Positions 11,842 to 18,296 of a DNA stretch of 25,808 nucleotides are shown in pieces (the first letter of the stretch is position 1; each line of letters opens with the position of its first letter). The notes under the pieces are model-generated. The model made no database searches. It saw nothing but the letters and a program-made list of their open reading frames with translations, and was not told the DNA's origin. This stretch comes from Alcanivorax sp. (GTDB lineage Bacteria > Pseudomonadota > Gammaproteobacteria > Pseudomonadales > Alcanivoracaceae). A program made the translations under genes and the position numbers. The DNA is taken from the NCBI GenBank assembly GCA_007135015.1, contig SLJS01000192.1:1-25808 (forward strand). The letters are read 5' to 3'.

Positions 11842-12711
11842 ATGAACGGGAAAACCGCCATACGCAGCCTGCAGTGCGGTCCACGGGTACTGGATCTTTC
11901 CGCGCCCGTGGTCATGGGCGTGCTGAACGTCACGCCTGATTCCTTCTCCGACGGAGGCCGTTTCCTCCACCCCGATACGGCCCTGCGCCGGGCGCAGGCC
12001 ATGGTCGACGACGGCGCGGCCATCGTGGATGTGGGCGGCGAGTCCACGCGGCCGGGCGCCGAGCCGGTGTCCGTGGACCAGGAGCTCGATCGTGTGATCC
12101 CCGTGGTGGAAGCCATTTCCTCGCGTCTGGATACTGTCATCTCCGTGGATACCTCCACGCCGGAGGTGATGCGCGCTGCCGCCGCCAGCGGCGCCGGCAT
12201 GATCAATGATGTCCGTGCCCTGCGCCGCGAGGGCGCACTCGCCGCCGCCGCGGAAGCCGGCCTGCCCGTGTCCCTGATGCACATGCAGGGCGAGCCCCGC
12301 ACCATGCAGCAGGCCCCGCGCTATGAAGATGACGTGGTGGCCGAGGTAAGGGACTTTCTGCGCCGGCGCATCGAGGCCTGTGAGCAGGCCGGAATCGGGC
12401 GGGACCGGCTGCTGCTTGATCCCGGTTTCGGTTTCGGCAAGACGCTGGCGCATAACCTGAGGTTGCTGAACGAGCTGGCGGCACTGGATGAGGACCTGCC
12501 GCTGCTTGTAGGGATGTCCCGCAAGTCGATGATCGCCCGGGTGCTGGACCGGCCCGTGGACGGGCGTCTTGCCGGCAGCCTGGCCGTGGCGGTCATGGCC
12601 GTGGAGCGCGGTGCTTCCATCATCCGGGCCCATGATGTTCGCGAGACGGTGGATGCGGTGCGCATGACCCGGGCGGTGCTGCAAGGGGCTGACGAGGAGC
12701 AAGCCGAATGA
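11842..12711 (+). CDS. folP: Dihydropteroate synthase
   Basis: FolP joins p-aminobenzoate to the pterin pyrophosphate in folate synthesis and is the sulfonamide target. From the ATG at 11842 the protein has 289 residues (E. coli 282). Signatures are NVTPDSFSDGG (starting at about residue 29), GGESTRPGA, SVDTSTPEV, LMHMQGEPRTMQ, LDPGFGFGKT and GMSRKSM, covering the TIM-barrel active site. I prefer 11842 because GGGA (11831-11834) is well placed and the N-terminus matches E. coli; the frame is also open from a TTG at 11794 that overlaps the ftsH stop and an ATG at 11806, so up to 16 more residues are possible. The stop overlaps the glmM start (ATGA), suggesting translational coupling. Confidence 0.95.
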   Translation: MNGKTAIRSLQCGPRVLDLSAPVVMGVLNVTPDSFSDGGRFLHPDTALRRAQAMVDDGAAIVDVGGESTRPGAEPVSVDQELDRVIPVVEAISSRLDTVISVDTSTPEVMRAAAASGAGMINDVRALRREGALAAAAEAGLPVSLMHMQGEPRTMQQAPRYEDDVVAEVRDFLRRRIEACEQAGIGRDRLLLDPGFGFGKTLAHNLRLLNELAALDEDLPLLVGMSRKSMIARVLDRPVDGRLAGSLAVAVMAVERGASIIRAHDVRETVDAVRMTRAVLQGADEEQAE

Positions 12712-14045
12712 CACGCAAGTACTTTGGCACGGACGGAATACGGGGCCGGGTCGGTGAATTCCCGATCACTCCGGATTTCGTGCTCAAGCTGGGCTGGGCG
12801 GCGGGCCGTGTGCTCGCCGGCGAGGGTGCGAGCAAGATCCTGATCGGAAAGGATACGCGCAGCTCCGGCTACATGTTCGAATCGGCGCTGGAGGCGGGGA
12901 TCTCCGCGGCCGGGCTGGATGTGCTGCTGCTGGGTCCCATGCCCACGCCGGCGGTGGCCTACCTCACCCATACCTTTCATGCCCGGGCCGGCATCGTGAT
13001 TTCCGCCTCGCACAACGCCTACACCGACAACGGCATCAAGTTCTTCGGGGCCAATGGTCGCAAGCTGGCAGATGCGATCGAGCACCAGATCGAGGAAATG
13101 ATGGAGGCGCCCATGGAGATGGTGAACGCCGACCAGTTGGGCAAGGTTCGCCGCATCGTGGATGCCAGGGGCCGTTACATCGAGTTCTGCAAGAGCACGG
13201 TACTGGGCCGGCTCAATCTGGCGGGCAAACGGATCGTGGTGGATTGCGCCCATGGTGCGGCCTATCACATTGCCCCGGACGTGTTCGACGAGCTGGGCGC
13301 GGACGTCATTACCCTGGGAACCCGTCCGGACGGGATGAATATCAATCGCGAGTGCGGGAGTACTTCGCCCGAGCAGCTGCGCGAAAAGGTGCTTGAAACC
13401 GGAGCGGACCTGGGGATTGCCCTGGACGGGGATGCCGACCGGGTAATCATGGTCGACGAGGGGGGCAATCTGGTCGACGGCGACCAGTTGTTGTGCCTGC
13501 TGGCCCGTGACCGCAAGCAGCGAAACCTGCTCAATGGCGGTGTGGTGGGCACGCAGATGTCCAATCTGGGCCTGGCGCTGGCGCTGGAGCGCGAGGGCAT
13601 TCCGTTCTTCCGGGCAAAGGTGGGCGACCGGTACGTCATCGAGGCGCTGGACCAGAAGGGCTGGGTCCTCGGAGGCGAGTCCTCGGGCCACATCCTCAAT
13701 CTCGATTGCACTTCCACCGGCGACGGGATTGTCTCGGCGCTGCAGGTGCTGGCCGCGATGAATCGCCGGGGCGGCTCCCTGTCCGCGGCGGTTTCGGGAA
13801 TGGAAAAGATGCCCCAGGTCATGATCAATGTTCGCGGCACGCGCCGCGACGGTTTTGCCGAGCACCCGGCCGTGAAGGACGCGGTGGGCCGGGTCGAGCA
13901 GGAGCTCGGCGATAACGGTCGCGTACTGCTGCGCCCCTCGGGAACCGAACCCCTGGTACGGGTGATGGTCGAAGGGCGTGAGCATGAACAGGTGAACATG
14001 CTGTGCCAGCAGATTGCCGAGGCGGTGGAAGAGGCCATAGCCTAG
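12708..14045 (+). CDS. glmM: Phosphoglucosamine mutase
   Basis: GlmM converts glucosamine-6-phosphate to glucosamine-1-phosphate, feeding UDP-GlcNAc for peptidoglycan and LPS. The 445 residues equal E. coli GlmM. The catalytic phosphoserine is Ser101 in VISASHNAYTDNG (E. coli Ser102). The metal-binding loop DGDADR starts at Asp240, with Asp242 and Asp244. The sugar-specificity loop is GGESSGH, and the C-terminal phosphate loop is RPSGTEPLVRVM. The start overlaps the folP stop by 4 bp. As in E. coli it follows folP, and tpiA lies 50 bp downstream. Confidence 0.98.
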   Translation: MTRKYFGTDGIRGRVGEFPITPDFVLKLGWAAGRVLAGEGASKILIGKDTRSSGYMFESALEAGISAAGLDVLLLGPMPTPAVAYLTHTFHARAGIVISASHNAYTDNGIKFFGANGRKLADAIEHQIEEMMEAPMEMVNADQLGKVRRIVDARGRYIEFCKSTVLGRLNLAGKRIVVDCAHGAAYHIAPDVFDELGADVITLGTRPDGMNINRECGSTSPEQLREKVLETGADLGIALDGDADRVIMVDEGGNLVDGDQLLCLLARDRKQRNLLNGGVVGTQMSNLGLALALEREGIPFFRAKVGDRYVIEALDQKGWVLGGESSGHILNLDCTSTGDGIVSALQVLAAMNRRGGSLSAAVSGMEKMPQVMINVRGTRRDGFAEHPAVKDAVGRVEQELGDNGRVLLRPSGTEPLVRVMVEGREHEQVNMLCQQIAEAVEEAIA

Positions 14046-14078
14046 CGGCGGTCAGCAGTCAGTGCTCGGATTGACACA
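14044..14078. repeat. Short remnant of the 8919-8977 repeat module
   Basis: GCGGTCAGCAGTCAGTGCTCGG at about 14048, followed by GACACAAC, resembles AGCGGTCGGTAGTCAGTGGTCGG...GACACCAC at 8926-8966. It fills the glmM-tpiA gap. The match is short and imperfect. Confidence 0.35.
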
Positions 14079-14095
14079 ACGGAGGGGGAAGCGTC

Positions 14096-14851
14096 TTGCG
14101 CAGGCCAATGGTTGCCGGAAACTGGAAGATGAATGGCCGCCGCGGAATGGCGGCAGAACTGGCCGCGGCGGTGGCGGAGTCGGCCCCGCGTGATATCGAT
14201 GTGCTGTTGTGTCCGCCATTTCCCTATCTGTCCACCGTGGTGGACGCGGTGGGCGACGTCGGGGTGACGGTGGGGGCTCAGAACCTGTGTGCGCACAGCG
14301 ACGGCGCCTTCACCGGCGAGGTTTCCGGCGAGATGCTTGCCGAGTCCGGCTGCACCCATGTGCTGGTGGGCCACTCCGAGCGCCGAAGCCTGTTTGGCGA
14401 AACCAGCGCCCAGGTGGCGTCAAAGTTCCGCCGCGCGCAGGACGCTGGGCTGGTGCCCATCCTGTGCCTGGGCGAGACGCTGGACGAACGCGAGGCCGGG
14501 CGCACCAGCGAAGTGCTGGATGGGCAGCTGCAGCCGGTATTCGACGAGGCCGGGGTGGAAGGACTGGCCCGGGCGGTAATTGCCTACGAACCGGTCTGGG
14601 CCATCGGTACCGGCCGCAGTGCCACGCCCGAGCAGGCACAGGAAACCCATGCCTGGCTGCGTGCCCGGGTCTCCCGGGAGAGCCCTGAAGTCGCGGCCGG
14701 GCTCTTGCTGCTTTACGGCGGCAGTGTAAAGGCGGATAATGCCGCCTCGCTTTTCGGCCAGGCCGATATAGACGGTGGTCTGATCGGAGGCGCCTCCCTG
14801 GAGGCGGACAGTTTTCTCGCCATCTGCAAGGCGGCGACAGCGCAGCAATAG
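14096..14851 (+). CDS. tpiA: Triosephosphate isomerase
   Basis: TpiA interconverts dihydroxyacetone phosphate and glyceraldehyde-3-phosphate in glycolysis and gluconeogenesis. The 251 residues fit the family. Catalytic residues are Lys11 (GNWKMNG), His93 (GHSERR) and Glu165 (YEPVWAIGTG, leading into the mobile loop 6). The C-terminal phosphate-binding motif YGGSVKADN is present. The start is TTG at 14096, with a strong GGAGGGGG site at 14081-14088; this gives MRRPMVAGNWK, matching the E. coli MRHPLVMGNWK start, whereas the ATG at codon 5 would shorten the first strand. Its place between glmM and secG is as in Pseudomonas-type genomes. Confidence 0.97.
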   Translation: MRRPMVAGNWKMNGRRGMAAELAAAVAESAPRDIDVLLCPPFPYLSTVVDAVGDVGVTVGAQNLCAHSDGAFTGEVSGEMLAESGCTHVLVGHSERRSLFGETSAQVASKFRRAQDAGLVPILCLGETLDEREAGRTSEVLDGQLQPVFDEAGVEGLARAVIAYEPVWAIGTGRSATPEQAQETHAWLRARVSRESPEVAAGLLLLYGGSVKADNAASLFGQADIDGGLIGGASLEADSFLAICKAATAQQ

Positions 14852-14857
14852 AATCCT

Positions 14858-15316
14858 ATGGATATTATTCTTCATGTAGTGCACGTCATCACGGCACTGG
14901 CACTGATCGGCCTGATTCTCGTCCAGCAGGGCAAGGGCGCCGATGCCGGCGCATCCTTTGGCGGCGGGGCCTCGCAGGCCATGCTCGGTGGCGCCGGCGG
15001 CGGCAACTTTCTCAGCCGTGCTACGGCAATCCTGGCAGTGGTCTTCATGCTTACCAGCCTGGCGCTGGCGTGGTATGCCCGTCAGCAGGCGGAAGCCGGT
15101 GACCGGGTCCTGCCAGCCATGGAGGAAGCCGGCGACGCGGATGTCCCGGGCTGGGGCGAGATCGAGGAAGACGAGGGCGTGGTCCCCCGCGTGGACGAGG
15201 ACGAGGCGCAGGAAGAAGGCCTGGTGCCGCGGGCTGACGGAGAGGATGCCGAGGGGGGTGCAGAAGTGCCTGACCTTGATATAGAATCGCCGCCCCCGGA
15301 AGAGCCGGAAAGCTGA
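14858..15316 (+). CDS. secG: Preprotein translocase subunit SecG with acidic tail
   Basis: SecG is the small accessory subunit of the SecYEG channel in the inner membrane. Residues 1-75 are a normal SecG: TM1 (about 3-22), the conserved LVQQGKGADAGASFGGGAS cytosolic loop, a glycine-rich segment, and TM2 (about 51-72). The protein has 152 residues, longer than the usual about 110, because of a tail of about 75 residues rich in Asp/Glu. The tail contains a repeated unit, GVVPRVDEDEAQEE then GLVPRADGEDAEGG. The ATG lies 6 bp after the tpiA stop, and tRNA-Leu begins 9 bp after its own stop, so the three are probably one transcript. Confidence 0.95.
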   Translation: MDIILHVVHVITALALIGLILVQQGKGADAGASFGGGASQAMLGGAGGGNFLSRATAILAVVFMLTSLALAWYARQQAEAGDRVLPAMEEAGDADVPGWGEIEEDEGVVPRVDEDEAQEEGLVPRADGEDAEGGAEVPDLDIESPPPEEPES

Positions 15317-15325
15317 ACGGAATAT

Positions 15326-15411
15326 GCCGAAGTGGTGGAATTGGTAGACACGCTATCTTGAGGGGGTAGTGGGCTTTGCCCGTGCCGGTTCAAGTCCGGC
15401 CTTCGGCACCA
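15326..15411 (+). tRNA. leuU: tRNA-Leu, anticodon GAG
   Basis: The 86-nt gene has acceptor GCCGAAG paired with CTTCGGC, an encoded CCA at 15409-15411, and the long variable arm of class II tRNAs (about 15370-15384). The anticodon stem CTATC (15353-15357) pairs with GGTAG (15365-15369) around loop TTGAGGG, placing anticodon GAG at 15360-15362. The T-loop is TTCAAGT. Location just after secG is the same as leuU in E. coli. Confidence 0.95.
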
Positions 15412-15420
15412 ATTGATGAT

Positions 15421-15448
15421 GCGCCCCTGGCGGGGCGCGCTATTTTTC
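15421..15448 (+). terminator. Intrinsic terminator after tRNA-Leu
   Basis: GCGCCCC (15421-15427) pairs with GGGGCGC (15432-15438) over a TGGC loop, followed by GCTATTTTTC. It should end the rlmE...secG-tRNA-Leu transcript. Confidence 0.85.
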
Positions 15449-15719
15449 TCGGCCGGACTGCCGGCCGTCGCCGGGACGGCTCGGGTCGCCCGCTTCGCGG
15501 GCTTCACAGCCCTCGCCTGCGACGGCGCTTGACACTTCCAGCGTCAAGCCCGGCCTTCGGCACCAAATTGCGCACTCCTGCCGGAGTGCGAGCTACGAGC
15601 TGCGAGCTACGGGCCTCGAGTTTTTGCAGAGGCCCGGGGTCGCCCGAAGCTTGCGGGATTAATAGCGATTTTTCCCGGAAATTCGGGAGTTTATGAATCT
15701 CGCCAGAAGTGCGGTTCCA
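15449..15719. other. Gene-free structured spacer between the two tRNA transcription units
   Basis: No coding potential is supported. The stretch is dense in inverted repeats: GGCCGG/CCGGCC (15451-15466), an outer stem GCCGTCGC (15464-15471) with GCGACGGC (15519-15526) enclosing GCCCGC-TTC-GCGGGC (15488-15502), CTTGAC/GTCAAG (15528-15548), and GGGCCTC (15611-15617) with GAGGCCC (15629-15635). A tRNA-Leu tail copy lies at 15544-15566 and short GAGCTACGAGCTGCGAGCTA repeats at 15590-15609. The last about 60 bp are A/T-richer and lead into a promoter. Confidence 0.6.
15544..15590 (+). repeat. Duplicated 3' tail of tRNA-Leu plus a second hairpin
   Basis: Positions 15544-15566 repeat the last 23 nt around the tRNA-Leu 3' end (15390-15412) with one substitution, including CCTTCGGCACCAA. 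As after the real tRNA, a GC hairpin follows: CGCACTCC (15571-15578) with GGAGTGCG (15583-15590) over TGCC. Its sequence differs from the first hairpin but its position and loop size agree; it has no T-run. The unit is offset by 154 bp. Confidence 0.8.
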
Positions 15720-15748
15720 TTGACAAACCCGACGGCGCTATCTATAGT
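15720..15748 (+). promoter_or_regulatory. Strong sigma70 promoter for tRNA-fMet and the rimP-nusA-infB operon
   Basis: TTGACA (15720-15725) is a perfect -35, followed by a 17-bp spacer and TATAGT (15743-15748), 5 of 6 to consensus. Transcription should start near 15755. A GC-rich sequence, GCCTCCC, directly after the -10 might be a stringent-type discriminator, but this is only an inference. The leader to tRNA-fMet is about 240 nt and contains the broken tRNA copy. Confidence 0.85.
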
Positions 15749-15847
15749 CGGCCTCCCGTTTCAGGGGTGAGTGCGCGGCGATGCTGGCGCACCGGCTGAA
15801 TCGACGTCGAAGGGGGTACCAGCCTTCGGCGGTAGCAGAGACTGGTA

Positions 15848-15904
15848 CAGTGGGTTTTATTGCGGGGTGGAGCAGTCTGGTAGCTCGTTGGGCTCCCCAC
15901 CCGG
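15848..15904 (+). pseudogene. Chimeric half-copy of the tRNA-fMet gene
   Basis: Positions 15848-15895 repeat 15983-16030 with one mismatch in 48 bp: 13 bp of upstream flank plus the tRNA 5' acceptor strand, D-arm and anticodon stem to the first anticodon base. Identity then stops. The sequence still closes an anticodon-like stem (GGG 15890-15892 with CCC 15900-15902) around CTCCCCA, so the anticodon position would read CCC, but no T-arm or 3' acceptor strand follows. It is not a functional tRNA. Confidence 0.85.
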
Positions 15905-15925
15905 AAAGAGTCCGAAGGGAGTCAG

Positions 15926-15949
15926 CGACCTTCGGGTTCTGAGCCCGAC
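15926..15949 (-). repeat. Inverted copy of the tRNA-fMet anticodon arm
   Basis: The reverse complement of these 24 bases matches 16022-16045 (anticodon stem, loop and variable region of tRNA-fMet) at 23 positions; the single change turns loop CTCATAA into CTCAGAA. It lies between the half-copy and the intact gene. Next to it, GACCC-CTGAA-GGGTC (15947-15961) forms another small stem. Confidence 0.75.
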
Positions 15950-15995
15950 CCCTGAAGGGTCTGGCTAAGGTAGGATCGTTGGCAGTGGGTTTTAT

Positions 15996-16072
<77 letters not shown>

Positions 16073-16115
16073 AACAGATCGAGTCTGCTGTGTTCTGTTT
16101 GGCAGGCGCTACCGT

Positions 16116-16142
16116 AAAGCCCCTCTTTGCAGGGGCTTTTTG
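16116..16142 (+). terminator. Terminator after tRNA-fMet
   Basis: AAAGCCCCT (16116-16124) pairs with AGGGGCTTT (16131-16139) over CTTTGC and is followed by further T residues. Since no strong promoter separates it from rimP, some read-through is needed for the downstream operon. Confidence 0.85.
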
Positions 16143-16180
16143 TTAGGTGGCCTGCAGGCATGGCGGGGCTCGCAACGTAG

Positions 16181-16204
16181 AATGGGCGTTGTGCCCATTT
16201 TTTG
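16181..16204 (+). terminator. RimP-leader-type terminator/attenuator
   Basis: AATGGGC (16181-16187) pairs with GCCCATT (16193-16199) over GTTGT, and the T-run continues to 16203. A conserved terminator-containing leader before rimP is known in gammaproteobacteria as the RimP-leader RNA family, and this fits by position and shape. It is the second terminator in series after tRNA-fMet, 38 nt before the rimP start. Confidence 0.75.
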
Positions 16205-16241
16205 TTTGTGCCGCCGGGGCGGCGGAGGAAAACGCGAATAC

Positions 16242-16697
16242 ATGTCGCGCAGAATGGAAAAGCTGGAGGTGCTGCTGGCGCCGGTAGTCGAGGACCTGGG
16301 CTTCGAGTTGTGGGGCCTGGAGTTTTTCCGGGGTCGTAATGCGGTACTGCGGCTCTACATTGATGGTGAGCAGGGAATTACGGTGGACGACTGCGCGGAT
16401 GTCAGCCACCAGGTCAGTGGCGTGCTCGACGTCGAGGACCCGCTTCCCGGGGAGTACAACCTGGAAGTGTCTTCGCCGGGGCTCGACCGGCCGCTTTTCA
16501 CCCTGTCGCACTGGGCCCGTTACATCGGCGAGCAGGTCAGGCTTCAACTGGTTGCTCCGATGGCGGGAAGGCGAAAATTTGTAGCCCGCCTCAAGGCGGT
16601 AAACGGGGATGTGCTGCTGCTCGAGCATGAAGGCGAGTCGCTGCATGTGCCCTTTACGCAGGTCGACCGGGCCAATCTTGTTCCACGGATTGATTGA
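16242..16697 (+). CDS. rimP: Ribosome maturation factor RimP
   Basis: RimP helps assemble the 30S subunit, acting early with S12 and the central pseudoknot region. From the ATG at 16242 the protein has 151 residues (E. coli 150): an N-terminal alpha/beta domain with LGFELWGLEFFRG and LRLYIDGEQGI, then DPLPGEYNLEVSSPGLDRPL, and a C-terminal SH3-like domain (about 85-151). The frame is open upstream to 16140, but that part runs through the leader terminator and is unlike RimP. GGAGG lies at 16223-16227, rather far (14 nt) from the start. It heads the rimP-nusA-infB-rbfA-truB-rpsO series. Confidence 0.96.
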   Translation: MSRRMEKLEVLLAPVVEDLGFELWGLEFFRGRNAVLRLYIDGEQGITVDDCADVSHQVSGVLDVEDPLPGEYNLEVSSPGLDRPLFTLSHWARYIGEQVRLQLVAPMAGRRKFVARLKAVNGDVLLLEHEGESLHVPFTQVDRANLVPRID

Positions 16698-16739
16698 GCC
16701 CCGACCGGATTTAGGTGTTGTCTTGTCACAGGCCAGGCC

Positions 16740-18254
16740 ATGAATAGAGAAATCCTGCTGGTAGCGGAAACGGTATCCAACGAAAAGGGCGTCAGCCGTG
16801 ATGTCATCTTCGAGGCCATCGAAAGTGCCCTCGCCGCGGCATCGCGCAAGCGTTTCAGGGAAGAAGAAGATGTGGAGGTGCGCGTGCGCGTCGACCGGGA
16901 AACTGGCAGCTACCGCACCTATCGTGTCTGGCATGTGGTGCCTGACGAGGAACTGTATGAGTTCGGCCGTCAGCTGACGCTGGATGAGGCGAAGGAAAAG
17001 GATCCCAACCTGGAAATCGGTGATGTCTGGGAAGAGGAAATCGAGTCGGTGGAGTTCGGCCGTATCGGTGCCCAGACCGCCAAGCAGGTCATCGTGCAGA
17101 AGGTGCGCGAGGCCGAGCGCGCCCAGATCGTCGAGGAATACCGTGAACATATCGGCGAGCTGATCAGTGGCGTGGTCAAGAAGGCAACCCGTGACAGCAT
17201 CATTCTTGACCTGGGCAGCAATGCCGAGGCGCTGATTCCCCGCGAGCACATCATTCCCCGCGAGTCGGTGCGTCAGAATGACCGCGTTCGAGCTTATCTG
17301 CTTGATGTCAACGAAGAAAACCGGGGGCCACAGCTGCTTGCCAGCCGTGCCTGCCCGGAAATGCTGGTTGAGCTGTTCAAGATCGAGGTGCCGGAGATCG
17401 GCGAGGAACTGATCGAGCTCAAGGGCGCGGCGCGGGATCCGGGTTCGCGGGCGAAGATTGCCGTGAAGTCGAACGACCAGCGCATCGACCCTGTAGGGGC
17501 CTGTGTGGGCATGCGCGGCGCGCGGGTGCAGGCCGTGTCCAACGAGCTGGCCGGCGAGCGCATCGATATCGTGCTCTGGGACGACAATCCTGCGCAACTG
17601 GTGATCAATGCCATGCAACCGGCGGAAGTGGCCTCGATTGTGGTCGACGAAGAGAACAACAGCATGGACATCGCGGTCGAGGATGAATCCGCGCTGGCAC
17701 AGGCCATTGGCCGGGGCGGGCAGAACATTCGTCTGGCTTCGGACCTGACGGGCTGGACGCTGAACGTGATGACCCTTGAAGACGCCGAGGAAAAGCAGGA
17801 AAGCGAGGCGCAGCAGGCTCTGAACACCTTTATCAACGAGCTTGGTGTGGAGGAAGACCTGGCCGAGGTTCTGGTCGAGGAAGGCTTTCTCACACTTGAA
17901 GAAGTCGCCTATGTACCGCGCGACGAGATGCTGGGCATCGAGGGTTTTGACGAGGAGATCGTCGAGCAATTGCGCCAGCGGGCCAAGGATGTATTGCTGA
18001 CCCGCGCGCTGGTTTCCGACGAGGGTGGTCAGGAGCCGCAGGAGGATCTGCTCAACATGGAAGGCATGGACGAGGAGCTGGCGAAGAAGCTGGCGGCCCG
18101 TGAGATCCTGTCCATGGAAGATCTTGCCGAGCAGGCCGTGGATGACCTGATGGAAGTGGAAGGTATGGATGAAGAGCGCGCGGGACAATTGATCATGACC
18201 GCGCGGGCGCCCTGGTTCGCCGATGAAGAGACCGGCGAAACGGAGAAACAGTAG
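16740..18254 (+). CDS. nusA: Transcription termination/antitermination factor NusA
   Basis: NusA binds RNA polymerase and modulates pausing, intrinsic and Rho termination, and rRNA antitermination. The 504 residues (E. coli 495) comprise an N-terminal polymerase-binding domain (about 1-130), an S1 domain (about 137-200), two KH domains (about 200-345, including DPVGACVGMRGARVQAV and AIGRGGQNIRLAS), and two acidic repeats at the C-terminus: LVEEGFLTLEEVAYVP near 377 and LAAREILSMEDLAEQ near 449. Two C-terminal repeats are typical of gammaproteobacterial NusA, where they contact the alpha-CTD and mask the RNA-binding region. The ATG has only a weak ribosome-binding site. Because it may act on the leader terminators upstream, autoregulation is plausible but inferred. 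Confidence 0.98.
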   Translation: MNREILLVAETVSNEKGVSRDVIFEAIESALAAASRKRFREEEDVEVRVRVDRETGSYRTYRVWHVVPDEELYEFGRQLTLDEAKEKDPNLEIGDVWEEEIESVEFGRIGAQTAKQVIVQKVREAERAQIVEEYREHIGELISGVVKKATRDSIILDLGSNAEALIPREHIIPRESVRQNDRVRAYLLDVNEENRGPQLLASRACPEMLVELFKIEVPEIGEELIELKGAARDPGSRAKIAVKSNDQRIDPVGACVGMRGARVQAVSNELAGERIDIVLWDDNPAQLVINAMQPAEVASIVVDEENNSMDIAVEDESALAQAIGRGGQNIRLASDLTGWTLNVMTLEDAEEKQESEAQQALNTFINELGVEEDLAEVLVEEGFLTLEEVAYVPRDEMLGIEGFDEEIVEQLRQRAKDVLLTRALVSDEGGQEPQEDLLNMEGMDEELAKKLAAREILSMEDLAEQAVDDLMEVEGMDEERAGQLIMTARAPWFADEETGETEKQ

Positions 18255-18296
18255 TTTTCCCGCGAGGGCGAGTAGCGGACTGGAGAAAGGTTGCTG

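Noticed and set aside
15326..15590. A resident integrative element in tRNA-Leu
   Set aside because: The tail copies are only 154 bp apart with no integrase or cargo, so at most it is a scar.
16178..16183. TAGAAT as a rimP promoter -10
   Set aside because: The -35 position (CAGGCA) is poor and the hexamer overlaps the conserved leader terminator stem, which better explains the sequence.
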